Of a stretch of DNA of 35,010 nt, positions 15,372-23,301 are shown in pieces. A model generated the notes under the pieces. The model did not search any database. It was not told where the DNA came from and saw only the letters and a program-made list of their open reading frames with translations. Numbering within the stretch: position 1 is the stretch's first letter; each line of letters begins with the position of its first letter. The position numbers and the translations under genes were made by a program. This DNA is from Flavobacterium lacisediminis (lineage in GTDB: Bacteria; Bacteroidota; Bacteroidia; Flavobacteriales; Flavobacteriaceae): NCBI RefSeq assembly GCF_025909975.1, contig NZ_JAPCIO010000012.1:1-35010 (forward strand), in the 5' to 3' direction.

Positions 15372-16235
15372 TTACTCTTCTGACGTGTTAATTAACCAAT
15401 CATTTAAATCTTTATATTTTAAATACAAACCTCTTTTATCAATCGCATTTTTGTAAACTGATAAGATTTCAGCTGTGTATTTTTCTCCTGGTTTGTCATT
15501 ATCTAAGTAGAGTTCAATTGCTTTATAATTATTCAAAATGGTTTCGCATTTATTGATTAAGGCAACTGAGTTTAGAATCAAATAGTCGCAATTTTTTTCT
15601 TCAAGTTGATAAATTGAATTGCGATAGGAGAGGTAATCCATAAATCCTTCGAACACACAGATTGTATCTGAGCGATTCTCAATTAAAGTGATATCTTTTT
15701 TGCCAATACATATTTTAGCATATTTAGACCGAATTTCAAATCCCTGGCTTTTATTTTTAAAACCTATAGCGAAGTACTTTTTTTCTTTAAGCTGATAATG
15801 AATTTCTACAAGATTAGGTTCGTTGTCTATTAAATGAATTTTTCTTTTTTCTAAATAATCTTTTAATGCATAATGCTGTATTCCAATCGTTTTAATAATT
15901 TCAATTTCATTAGTGACTTCATTATTGAAGCTTTTAGAAAGTTCTTGCTTTTGAAAAGAAAAAATAACTCCATCTGTTAGATTATCTAGATATTTCAATG
16001 TTTCGGAAATACTTAAATTATTATTCAGCTGCAAAAAATCTATGATATTTCCTCCTTTTTGGATTCCGTGATCATACCACCGATTAATTTTTGTATTTAC
16101 TTTAAAAGAAGGAGTTTTTTCGTCTCGAAATGGACTAATGAACCAGACATCAAAACCATTAGTTTTTGATGGTTTAAAATTCATTTTTTTCAGAACTTCT
16201 TCTATTGGAATTTGCTTTGCTTTTTCGATATTCAT
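15372..16235 (-). CDS. DnaG-like primase with Toprim domain and degenerate CHC2 finger
   Basis: A 287-aa protein. Residues 30-46 (VWFISPFRDEKTPSFKV) align with the DnaG CHC2 finger CPFHxEKTPSF, but the Cys and His zinc ligands are Ser and Arg, and the later CxxC is also missing (RWYDHGIQKGGNIIDFL, 52-68). The Toprim domain has VFEGFMDYL (E196) and YLDNDKPG (D245, D247), the metal-binding acidic residues. Proteins of this type accompany relaxases and helicases in Bacteroidota mobile elements and probably prime strand synthesis after transfer or excision. It lies between the oriT and the iteron array. Confidence 0.85.
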   Translation of the reverse strand: MNIEKAKQIPIEEVLKKMNFKPSKTNGFDVWFISPFRDEKTPSFKVNTKINRWYDHGIQKGGNIIDFLQLNNNLSISETLKYLDNLTDGVIFSFQKQELSKSFNNEVTNEIEIIKTIGIQHYALKDYLEKRKIHLIDNEPNLVEIHYQLKEKKYFAIGFKNKSQGFEIRSKYAKICIGKKDITLIENRSDTICVFEGFMDYLSYRNSIYQLEEKNCDYLILNSVALINKCETILNNYKAIELYLDNDKPGEKYTAEILSVYKNAIDKRGLYLKYKDLNDWLINTSEE

Positions 16236-16261
16236 TGTAAAGTAAAAATTTTGATTTTTTT

Positions 16262-16464
16262 TGATGCAGTGATGCAGAAAAGATTTAATTGTTTGTAATT
16301 CAGTACTTTACTCTGCATCACTCTTGCATCACTGCATCAAACTTGTTTTATTTTCTGCATCAGTCTTGCATCAAAAAGGGTGTTTTTTGAGTTTGATGCA
16401 AAGTTTGATGCAAGCTAACTTGTTGTTATTTAATTATTTAACCTATTTCTGCATCACTGCATCA
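16262..16464. repeat. Iteron array: 11 copies of TGCATCA/TGATGCA
   Basis: Exact 7-mers occur at 16262, 16270, 16314, 16325, 16333, 16356, 16367, 16394, 16406, 16450 and 16458 (four as TGATGCA, seven as TGCATCA). Neighbours are often 8, 11 or 12 bp apart. The block fills the gap between the primase and helicase genes, and its last two copies lie in the 3' end of the helicase gene. Directed 7-bp repeats beside replication genes look like a replication origin or an operator for an element-encoded DNA-binding protein. Confidence 0.75.
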
Positions 16465-17678
16465 AAAATTTTAGAGAAAAAAGGTTTTTTTATGGTGTAA
16501 AAACGTCCTCTTCGGTCAATTTTTACAAATTCTCCGTGACTCAAAAATTCAATTCCTTGATATGATTTTGTGTTATTTTCAGGCTCTAAATTCCACTTTT
16601 TAAGAATCTTTCTTATTTCATTGGCAGATTCAATATAGAGCTTAGGATTTATCCTTTTTAGCATTATTAAAATTTCTCCTGGTGATACATAAAGTTCTGT
16701 TTCTTCAGTTTTTTCGAAACACTCATTAAATAGTTCAAGTAATGCAAGTTCAACCTTGTTATTACTCATTAACTTCATTAATGAATCAGTCATAATTTGT
16801 TCACGAGTAAACCACATTCGAGTTTTCTGTTTGCTTTTATACTCTCGAGTTAAAAGGTATTTTAAAAAGTAAGGTATCTCCTGTCTAAGTTTTTCTAAAA
16901 AATGTACGTCTTCTGATTGAAGTGGTTTTACTTTTCTAATCCAGAAACGAATTTCTTCATCATCTATTTGGATAAAATTATCTTCGTTATTAGAACAAAG
17001 AATAAATTTTGCAAAGAACTCAATTTCTTGTCGATCTTTTCCTTTAGCTTCTATTTTGTCTTTATCTGTGGTAGAGAGATATTTTAAACGTTCGGTTATT
17101 TCTTTTCGGTCAAAGAACACTTCGTCAATTGCTACTATCACCATACTAGCCCAATCACTGTTAAATTGAGAGTTAAAAGCATCACCTTTAATATAAGTCA
17201 TGTTTAAGCCGAAAATGGATTTCATCCATTTGATAAAACTACTTTTTCCGGTTCCTCTTTCTTTACTAATTAAACAGAGTATGGGTAGAATTTGAGTAGG
17301 CCGTTCATATAGAATTTTTATGTAGTCTAATCCATATTCAAAATGCTCCCCAAACACGTGTTTGACAAACTTTAATGAGTTTGGAATATTATTTTCAAGT
17401 TGATGTAATGATAAATTTTCCTCTATTGGTTTTATGTCTAATTCATTATAAGTGTTATAAAAGTTTTCGATAATTAAATTGTAATCAAGATGATTGGGAA
17501 TACAGCAAAAGCCATCTAGTTTAAGAATCTTTTCGACAAATGTTTTTCCATGATCACTAATGATGGTTTCTCGGTTCCATCTGACCATAACCTTAACTTT
17601 ATCACCAGATATTAAAGGTTTTTCAATGATTTTGAAGTAGGAGGTTCCTACTCGGATATAAGGAATATCTAAGTTCAT
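16443..17678 (-). CDS. SF3/VirE-like primase-helicase (DUF5906 type)
   Basis: A 411-aa protein with a P-loop ATPase. Walker A is SKERGTGKSSF (138-148), Walker B is VIVAIDEVFF (180-189), and a sensor-like Asn occurs in CSNNED. The N-terminal 90 residues are a short unknown domain, and the C-terminus is basic (RRGRFYTIKK). This arrangement matches primase-helicase proteins encoded by phages and Bacteroidota mobile elements that unwind DNA at the element's origin. It would act with the adjacent Toprim primase. Its 3' end runs into the iteron array. Confidence 0.8.
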   Translation of the reverse strand: MNLDIPYIRVGTSYFKIIEKPLISGDKVKVMVRWNRETIISDHGKTFVEKILKLDGFCCIPNHLDYNLIIENFYNTYNELDIKPIEENLSLHQLENNIPNSLKFVKHVFGEHFEYGLDYIKILYERPTQILPILCLISKERGTGKSSFIKWMKSIFGLNMTYIKGDAFNSQFNSDWASMVIVAIDEVFFDRKEITERLKYLSTTDKDKIEAKGKDRQEIEFFAKFILCSNNEDNFIQIDDEEIRFWIRKVKPLQSEDVHFLEKLRQEIPYFLKYLLTREYKSKQKTRMWFTREQIMTDSLMKLMSNNKVELALLELFNECFEKTEETELYVSPGEILIMLKRINPKLYIESANEIRKILKKWNLEPENNTKSYQGIEFLSHGEFVKIDRRGRFYTIKKPFFSKIFDAVMQK

Positions 17679-17695
17679 AGTTCAATTCAGTTTTA

Positions 17696-17771
17696 TCCTT
17701 ATATTTGCGGTATAAGGAACTATTAGTTAATGATAAATTTATGCGCTCAGTTTTGCGGAAGTTGAGCGCAT
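17696..17771. promoter_or_regulatory. Two perfect inverted repeats between the HTH and helicase genes
   Basis: TCCTTATA/TATAAGGA (17696-17703 and 17711-17718) and ATGCGCTCA/TGAGCGCAT (17741-17749 and 17763-17771). The second ends at the stop codon of the HTH gene and could terminate or attenuate transcription into the helicase gene. The first could be a regulator site. Confidence 0.45.
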
Positions 17772-18064
17772 TATTTTTTGGAAGTTAAAGTGTAGTCAAC
17801 TGCTTTCTGTTGAATTTGTGAAATTGATGAGGATTTATTTTGCAGAAGAAAGTTGTCAATTTCGTTTTTTTGAAAAAACAAAGTTTTTCCATTTGGTTTA
17901 GAATACGGTAGTATATTCTTGTGTACTAATTTGTAAATATAACTACGAGAGAATCCAGTGTAATTAATTAGATCTTCTACTGTTAAAATTTGTTTTACAC
18001 TACTGACTAGTAATGTTTCAAGCTTATTAAGCTTTTCAATGATAATTGTTTCATTTGAGTTCAT
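17771..18064 (-). CDS. Small helix-turn-helix protein, excisionase/AlpA-like
   Basis: A 97-aa protein. Residues about 25-70 (TVEDLINYTGFSRSYIYKLVHKNILPYSKPNGKTLFF) form the winged MerR-like HTH_17 domain of excisionases and AlpA regulators. Such proteins bend DNA at att sites to drive excision or regulate the integrase. The gene lies between the helicase and the integrase-proximal genes, which fits either role, including binding at the iterons or the inverted repeats downstream. Confidence 0.8.
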   Translation of the reverse strand: MNSNETIIIEKLNKLETLLVSSVKQILTVEDLINYTGFSRSYIYKLVHKNILPYSKPNGKTLFFQKNEIDNFLLQNKSSSISQIQQKAVDYTLTSKK

Positions 18065-18139
18065 ATTTTTTCATTTTTTAAGATTATGAAAACAAATGTC
18101 ATGATAGGAAAATAAAAAAAGATTAAGTGTTTAAGAATC

Positions 18140-19135
18140 TTAAACTTTTGATTTAATTTTTTTTACAATATAATCGATTTCTGTCTCTCTTTTTGGAGGG
18201 ATTATTTTTCCTGATTTAGAAGAATATATTGAGTTTGCTTTGATTTTACCATTTTTATTTTCAATGTTCTCAGCAAATTCAATTGAGGGAATTGAAATTT
18301 TAAAGCCTAAGTACTCATCCATTTTAGAAATGAAGGTATAAAATTGTCTGTTATCCATTTCAAGATGAATAATTGAATTATGATCTTCCCAGTTAGATTT
18401 TAATACTTGAATAAATTGATTTTGAGTAGTTTTATTTTGATCTATAAACATGTTTTTCTCCAGCAATGAATAAAGATCTTTTAATAACTCATTATCTAAG
18501 TCAACCAAATAATTTCCTCGTTTTGGTATTACTGTATTCAAAGAGTCTATTTTTTTATTGATTTTTTTAATTATTGAATTTAATTCATTTTCATATTCAT
18601 TTAGTGTTCCTATTACTTCAAGAGAGAAGGATATTTTTGTACTATTTTCATTTGAATTTTCAATGTTATCACAATAACTTATGAAAGATTCTTTAGCACA
18701 TTCTATCATTAAAAAGTTATTATTATAAATGCAATCCTTAAGATATAAGAGTTTTGTTCTGAGAGTTGATTTAGGATATTCTTTAGTGTTAATCAGATAA
18801 TCAACTATATTTTCTAATTCATTTCTGAAATTTAAAGATAAATATGTTTCATACACATGTTTATTATCATCAAATGAATCCATAAAAGGCAACAAGTAAT
18901 TTTCGTAGGATACTTTTTGTTCAGTTATAAAAAAACAACTTAGTTCTTTTATAGTTAAATTATGAATTGATTTGTAGTATATTAAATCATTAAGAAGATT
19001 AAAAAAATGGTATTCATTCATTTTTTTGACATTCGCTTTTACAGATTTTATTTCAGAATCTGTAAGTAAATCACCTCTTAAAATATCTAAAATTTTAAAA
19101 TATTTTTCTTTTCTCTTGTAATAATTATATATCAT
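18140..19135 (-). CDS. Uncharacterised 331-aa protein next to the integrase
   Basis: No family recognised. The protein is mostly helical, Lys/Asn/Glu-rich and soluble, with a conserved-looking middle (LEVIGTLNEYENELNSIIKKINKKIDSLNT, coiled-coil-like, about 185-213). The C-terminal part, containing SGKIIPPKRETEIDYIVKKIK, may be a DNA-binding or partner-binding tail. It starts 4 nt after the integrase stop and is probably cotranscribed with it. That position suggests a role in integration or excision control, but this is inference. Confidence 0.7.
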   Translation of the reverse strand: MIYNYYKRKEKYFKILDILRGDLLTDSEIKSVKANVKKMNEYHFFNLLNDLIYYKSIHNLTIKELSCFFITEQKVSYENYLLPFMDSFDDNKHVYETYLSLNFRNELENIVDYLINTKEYPKSTLRTKLLYLKDCIYNNNFLMIECAKESFISYCDNIENSNENSTKISFSLEVIGTLNEYENELNSIIKKINKKIDSLNTVIPKRGNYLVDLDNELLKDLYSLLEKNMFIDQNKTTQNQFIQVLKSNWEDHNSIIHLEMDNRQFYTFISKMDEYLGFKISIPSIEFAENIENKNGKIKANSIYSSKSGKIIPPKRETEIDYIVKKIKSKV

Positions 19136-19139
19136 TTTA

Positions 19140-20270
19140 CTAAAGTTTTATTTCAGGAATTAAGTTGGCTGCTTCTTTCATTTTTTGATCTACAATTTTA
19201 GCGTAAATTGCTGTAGTTCGGATCTCTCGATGGCCAAGACGTTTTGAAACGGTATAAATATCTGCTCCATTTTCGAGTAAAAGCACAGCATTTGTGTGTC
19301 GAGCACTATGGAAAGTAATGTGTTTTGAAATACCGGCTCTGTTACACCAACGTACAATCTCATTATTGTAAACCGCTCCATATTTTAAACCTTTAAAAAC
19401 CCTTTCTGAAGGTTGTTGTCTTTCACCTAGTAATGCTCTTGCCTGACTTGAGATGTATAAATATTCAACACCATCTGTTTTTTCTTGTCGAAAATTTACT
19501 CTACTAATTCCATTGTCTTCATCTCTAACTTCGCCCCAGGTTAAAGTATTGATATCAGACCAACGCAATCCAGTTAAACAGGAAAAAATAAAAGCATTTT
19601 TAAGTACCTGGTATTTACAATTTGTGCTAGCGAGAGCTTGTAATTCTTGATAGGTTAAATATTCTCTTTGACTTTCAGCTTGCTCAAAAGATTTGATTTT
19701 TGAAGCATAATTGATCGATAGATAGCCTTCATCAAAAGCAGCTCTCAAACATGCTTTAAATTTATTCAGATAGGAGTATTTTGAATTAAGGGAAAGAGGT
19801 AAATTACTTTTAGTTTTTGCTTCCTTGTCAAAGTAGTTACGAACCATTTTCACAAATTCTTCATCAATCTCTTCAAATAGTAAATTAGGATTGATACATC
19901 TTTTTAAATGTAGAAATGTAGCGGTCCAGTTTCCGTAGTTTTTTGGGGAATCGCTTTTCTCTTCAGTTTTTTCAATAAAAAAATCCAGGAAGCGTCTTTT
20001 TGATTTTGAAGTATTTTTAATATCAAACTTGCCTTGAAAGAATTCAGCTTTTCTGATAGATAGAATTTGCTCCGCTAAAAGTTCAGTTTCTTTGTTTTCT
20101 TTCTTTTCAGCAGCAGTAAGTGGATTTTGATGAAGATATAGTTTTAAATACTCAAAGTCTCTTATATGAATTCTTTTACCGTCTTTATCTAATTGTGAGC
20201 CTTTATAATATTCAAGGTAAAGACTGTACTTGTCGTTCTTAAGCTTTTTCTTTTTTAAAGTGATTTTCAT
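19140..20270 (-). CDS. int: Tyrosine recombinase (integrase) of the mnmE-inserted element
   Basis: A 376-aa protein with an N-terminal arm-binding region, a SAM-like core-binding domain (about 95-200) and a catalytic domain. The catalytic residues are R236 (TGLRWSD), K264 (RQEKTDG), H321 and R324 (HSARHT), H347 (LGH) and the nucleophile Y356 (TAIYAK). The full set is present, so it is probably active. It resembles Bacteroidota IME/CTn integrases. It lies 148 bp from the mnmE stop and reads inward, the usual place for the integrase of an element inserted in a 3' gene end. Confidence 0.93.
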   Translation of the reverse strand: MKITLKKKKLKNDKYSLYLEYYKGSQLDKDGKRIHIRDFEYLKLYLHQNPLTAAEKKENKETELLAEQILSIRKAEFFQGKFDIKNTSKSKRRFLDFFIEKTEEKSDSPKNYGNWTATFLHLKRCINPNLLFEEIDEEFVKMVRNYFDKEAKTKSNLPLSLNSKYSYLNKFKACLRAAFDEGYLSINYASKIKSFEQAESQREYLTYQELQALASTNCKYQVLKNAFIFSCLTGLRWSDINTLTWGEVRDEDNGISRVNFRQEKTDGVEYLYISSQARALLGERQQPSERVFKGLKYGAVYNNEIVRWCNRAGISKHITFHSARHTNAVLLLENGADIYTVSKRLGHREIRTTAIYAKIVDQKMKEAANLIPEIKL

Positions 20271-20384
20271 AGGTGTACATTTTTACACCTTTTTAGTATG
20301 AAGGTGTACATGAGATGAAACAAATGTACTAATAAGGTAAATCATAAACAAGTATAAAGACTTGTAAATACTTGCTAGTCAAGT
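20271..20384. promoter_or_regulatory. Integrase promoter and recombinase-binding repeats at the right end
   Basis: Minus-strand TACATTTG (20321-20328) with TTG at 20349-20351, spacer 20 bp, is a good int promoter. Downstream, AGGTGTACAT is repeated at 20271-20280 and 20302-20311, between promoter and start, with ACACCT between them, so it could be an operator. Upstream, two inverted motifs, ACAAGT-n6-ACTTGT (20348-20365) and ACTTG-n5-CAAGT (20370-20384), look like recombinase or accessory-factor sites near the att core. Confidence 0.5.
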
Positions 20385-20418
20385 AAAAGAACAAAAAGTA
20401 AATCAAGAGAAAGCGGTT

Positions 20419-21810
20419 TTATTTTCCGATACAGAAATTAGCAAAAATATTCCCAAGTAATTCATCATTCGTAACTTCACCAGTAATTTCACCAAAGAAA
20501 TATAATGCGCTTCGAATATCAATTGCCATTAAATCAGAAGAAATACCTGAATCTAATCCCCATTTTACTTTCTGAATTTCCTCTAAAGCTTTCAGTAAAG
20601 AATCGTAATGACGTGTGTTAGTTACAATGGTTTCGTTATTTCTCAAAGCACCAGTGTTTACAAAGGACATTAATTCATTTTTTAACTCTTCAATACCTAC
20701 TTTTTGTTTTGCAGAAATGAAAATTGAATTCTCAATTTGTGATTCTAGATTTTGAAGTAAACTCTCTTCTAGTTTATCTTTTTTATTAAAAATCGTAAGT
20801 AAAGCTTTTTGTGGGTATTTGTTTCTAATTTTTTCAACTTCCACTTTTAAACGTTCTAAGCTTTCCATTGTTAATTCGGTACTGTCAACAAGGAACATTA
20901 CAACTTGAGCTTGTTCAATCTTCTCAAAAGTCTTTTGAATTCCGATACTTTCTACATGGTCTTGTGTTTCACGAATTCCTGCCGTATCAATAAATCGGAA
21001 ACCAATTCCGTTGATAACCAATTCATCTTCAATCGTATCTCGAGTTGTTCCTGCAATGTCGGAAACAATCGCGCGTTCTTCATTCAATAAAGCATTTAAT
21101 AAAGTCGATTTCCCAACGTTTGGTTCTCCCACAATCGCAACTGGAATACCGTTTTTAATTACATTCCCAACTGCAAACGAATCAATCAAACGTTTCAAAA
21201 CAAACTCAATGCGTTCTAATAAATCATGAAATTGAGTTCTGTCGGCAAATTCTACATCTTCTTCCGCAAAGTCTAATTCTAATTCGATTAAGGAAGCGAA
21301 ATTCAATAATTCTTCACGCAGTTTGGCAATTTCGTTACTGAAACCACCGCGCATTTGTTGCATCGCAATTTGATGAGACGCTTCATTATCCGAAGCAATC
21401 AAATCAGCAACCGCTTCCGCTTGTGATAAGTCTAATTTCCCGTTTAAAAAAGCACGCAAGGTAAATTCACCTGCCTGAGCCATTTTAGCGCCTCTACGAA
21501 GCAATAATTGGATAATTTGTTGTTGAATAAAAGTAGAACCATGACACGAAATTTCAATTACATTTTCCCCAGTGTACGAATTCGGACCTTTGAAAATAGA
21601 AAGTAACACTTGGTCATACACTTTTCCATTATCCACAATATGTCCTAAATGAATGGTATGGGTTTTCTGTTTCGTAATATCTTTCCCAGAAACCGATTGA
21701 AATACTTCAGCAGCTATTGTAATAGCAGCTGCACCGGATAATCGAATAATAGCAATCGCACCCGCTCCAGACGGTGTAGCTAACGCAACTATGGTTTCTT
21801 GTGGAATCAT
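20419..21810 (-). CDS. mnmE: tRNA modification GTPase MnmE
   Basis: A 463-aa, complete protein. The N-terminal formyl-THF-binding domain is followed by the helical domain with an inserted G domain: G1 GEPNVGKS (228-235), G2 region GTTRD (254-258), G3 DTAG (275-278) and NKKD (G4). The C-terminus is FCIGK, whose Cys is conserved in MnmE. With MnmG it installs the cmnm5/nm5 group on U34 of tRNAs. The last codons form the integration core of the element; the C-terminus is preserved after insertion. A -7-like TATCTTTG lies at 21829-21836 on the minus strand. The gap 21811-22095 has AT-rich low-complexity and a TTTGCG-rich repeat remnant, plus the dnaN terminator. Confidence 0.97.
   Translation of the reverse strand: MIPQETIVALATPSGAGAIAIIRLSGAAAITIAAEVFQSVSGKDITKQKTHTIHLGHIVDNGKVYDQVLLSIFKGPNSYTGENVIEISCHGSTFIQQQIIQLLLRRGAKMAQAGEFTLRAFLNGKLDLSQAEAVADLIASDNEASHQIAMQQMRGGFSNEIAKLREELLNFASLIELELDFAEEDVEFADRTQFHDLLERIEFVLKRLIDSFAVGNVIKNGIPVAIVGEPNVGKSTLLNALLNEERAIVSDIAGTTRDTIEDELVINGIGFRFIDTAGIRETQDHVESIGIQKTFEKIEQAQVVMFLVDSTELTMESLERLKVEVEKIRNKYPQKALLTIFNKKDKLEESLLQNLESQIENSIFISAKQKVGIEELKNELMSFVNTGALRNNETIVTNTRHYDSLLKALEEIQKVKWGLDSGISSDLMAIDIRSALYFFGEITGEVTNDELLGNIFANFCIGK
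20420..20433. other. Putative right attachment site (attR) at the mnmE 3' end
   Basis: TGTATCGGAAAATA on the minus strand, encoding CIGK plus part of the stop. It matches the left site at 426-439 in 13 of 14 bases, the single difference being synonymous in the Gly codon. Confidence 0.65.
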
Positions 21811-21999
21811 GTTCTAAATTTAATTCTGCAAAGATAATTTAAAGTCAGAAGTTAGGAGTTAGAAGTTGAAAGTTTTTTTAGTAACACAAAGTCCCGCAAT
21901 GTTTAGCGCTAAGTTACACCGAGTTTTCTTTTGCGTTCTTTGCGAAAAAACTTTGCCTCTTTGCGTTTAAATTTAATCCTTGAGTTTAAATAAAAATTA

Positions 22000-22033
22000 A
22001 AAAACCACTAAAGCCGAAGCTAAGTGGTTTTTA
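22000..22033 (-). terminator. Intrinsic terminator of dnaN
   Basis: AAAACCACT and AGTGGTTTTT form a stem around a 13-nt loop, with a T-run on the minus strand after the stem. It lies about 65 nt after the dnaN stop. Confidence 0.75.
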
Positions 22034-22095
22034 AAGTTAGTTAAGGTTGGTAATAAGATTTTCAGATTTAATTCTGTAAAATCAAATATTGTAAA

Positions 22096-23214
22096 TTAGT
22101 TGCTCAACATTACTGGCATTACTAGCATAGTAACTGTTTCGCCTTCGTCTAAGCCGTCTACTGGAGTTAAAATTCCCGCTCTGTTTGGCATCGACATTTC
22201 TAATTGGATTTCATCACTTGATAAATTATTCAACATTTCCGTTAAGAAACGTGAGTTGAAACCGATTTGCATATCGTCTCCTTGGTAATCACAAGTTAAA
22301 CGCTCGTCTGCTTTGTTTGAATAATCGATATCTTCTGCCGAAATATTCAATTCAGTTCCAGCAATTTTTAAACGAATTTGGTGCGTTGTTTTGTTAGCAA
22401 AGATAGCCACACGACGAACCGAGTTTAAAAACTGAACTCTATTAATTAATAATTTGTTTGGATTTTCTTTTGGGATAACTGCTTCGTAGTTTGGATATTT
22501 TCCATCAATTAAACGACAAGTCAACACATAATTCTCAAATGAGAACGTAGCATTTGAATCGTTATATTCAATTGAAACTTCAGCGTCAGAAGCGCCTAAA
22601 ATTCCTTTTAAAATGTTTAAAGGTTTTTTTGGCATAATAAAATCAGCAACTTGTGATGCTTTTACATCGGTACGAGCGTATTTTACTAATTTGTGAGCGT
22701 CTGTAGCTACGAAGATTAATCCTTCTGGTGAAAATTGGAAGAAAACACCACTCATTACAGGGCGTAAATCATCGTTTCCAGCTGCAAAAATTGTTTTACT
22801 TACTGCAGTTGCTAATACTTCCGCAGGAACTAATGTTTTTGAAGGATCATCTAAAACTACGGCTTTAGGGAATTCTTCTCCTGGTGCGTAAGCAATCGCA
22901 TATTTACCAGAGTTTGAACTAATTTCTACAGTTGAATTGTCTTCAACAGTAAAAGTTAACGGTTGTTCTGGAAATGTTTTTAAGATATCTAATAAAAGTT
23001 TAGCTGGAATAGCAACACTTCCTTGACTCGTAGAATCAATTTCTAACGTTGCCGTCATCGTTGTTTCTAAATCAGAAGCTGAAACTTTTAATTGGTTGCT
23101 GTCTAATTCAAAAAGGAAATTATCAAGGATAGGTAAGGTATTACTACTGTTGATAACACTTCCTAAAACTTGTAATTGTTTTAATAAATACGAACTCGAT
23201 ACTATAAACTTCAT
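22096..23214 (-). CDS. dnaN: DNA polymerase III beta subunit (sliding clamp)
   Basis: A 372-aa protein of normal length for a three-domain bacterial clamp. It opens MKFIVSSSYLLKQLQVLGSVI, with NTLPILDNFLFEL following, and ends with the conserved VMPVMLSN (MPMRL-type) segment. It tethers polymerase to DNA during replication. The second of two Met codons is chosen because the family starts MKFIVSS. It has its own promoter (23255-23287) and terminator, so it is probably monocistronic. Confidence 0.97.
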   Translation of the reverse strand: MKFIVSSSYLLKQLQVLGSVINSSNTLPILDNFLFELDSNQLKVSASDLETTMTATLEIDSTSQGSVAIPAKLLLDILKTFPEQPLTFTVEDNSTVEISSNSGKYAIAYAPGEEFPKAVVLDDPSKTLVPAEVLATAVSKTIFAAGNDDLRPVMSGVFFQFSPEGLIFVATDAHKLVKYARTDVKASQVADFIMPKKPLNILKGILGASDAEVSIEYNDSNATFSFENYVLTCRLIDGKYPNYEAVIPKENPNKLLINRVQFLNSVRRVAIFANKTTHQIRLKIAGTELNISAEDIDYSNKADERLTCDYQGDDMQIGFNSRFLTEMLNNLSSDEIQLEMSMPNRAGILTPVDGLDEGETVTMLVMPVMLSN

Positions 23215-23254
23215 CATCTTGTATTTTAAAATCGTGATTTGATTTTATATTTCA

Positions 23255-23287
23255 CAAATATATTCTAATTATACTCAAACGCAAAAA
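23255..23287 (-). promoter_or_regulatory. dnaN promoter
   Basis: Minus-strand TATATTTG (23255-23262) and TTTTTG (23282-23287) with a 19-bp spacer, an almost ideal Bacteroidota sigma-A promoter. Confidence 0.7.
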
Positions 23288-23301
23288 CAAATTATCAACA
23301 A

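Noticed and set aside
16262..16464. CRISPR-like regular repeats
   Set aside because: The units are 7 bp, occur in both orientations and have uneven short gaps, so they are iterons rather than 24-47 bp repeats with spacers.
17700..17707. TATATTTG as a plus-strand promoter
   Set aside because: There is no plus-strand gene downstream within this module; it lies inside an inverted repeat.
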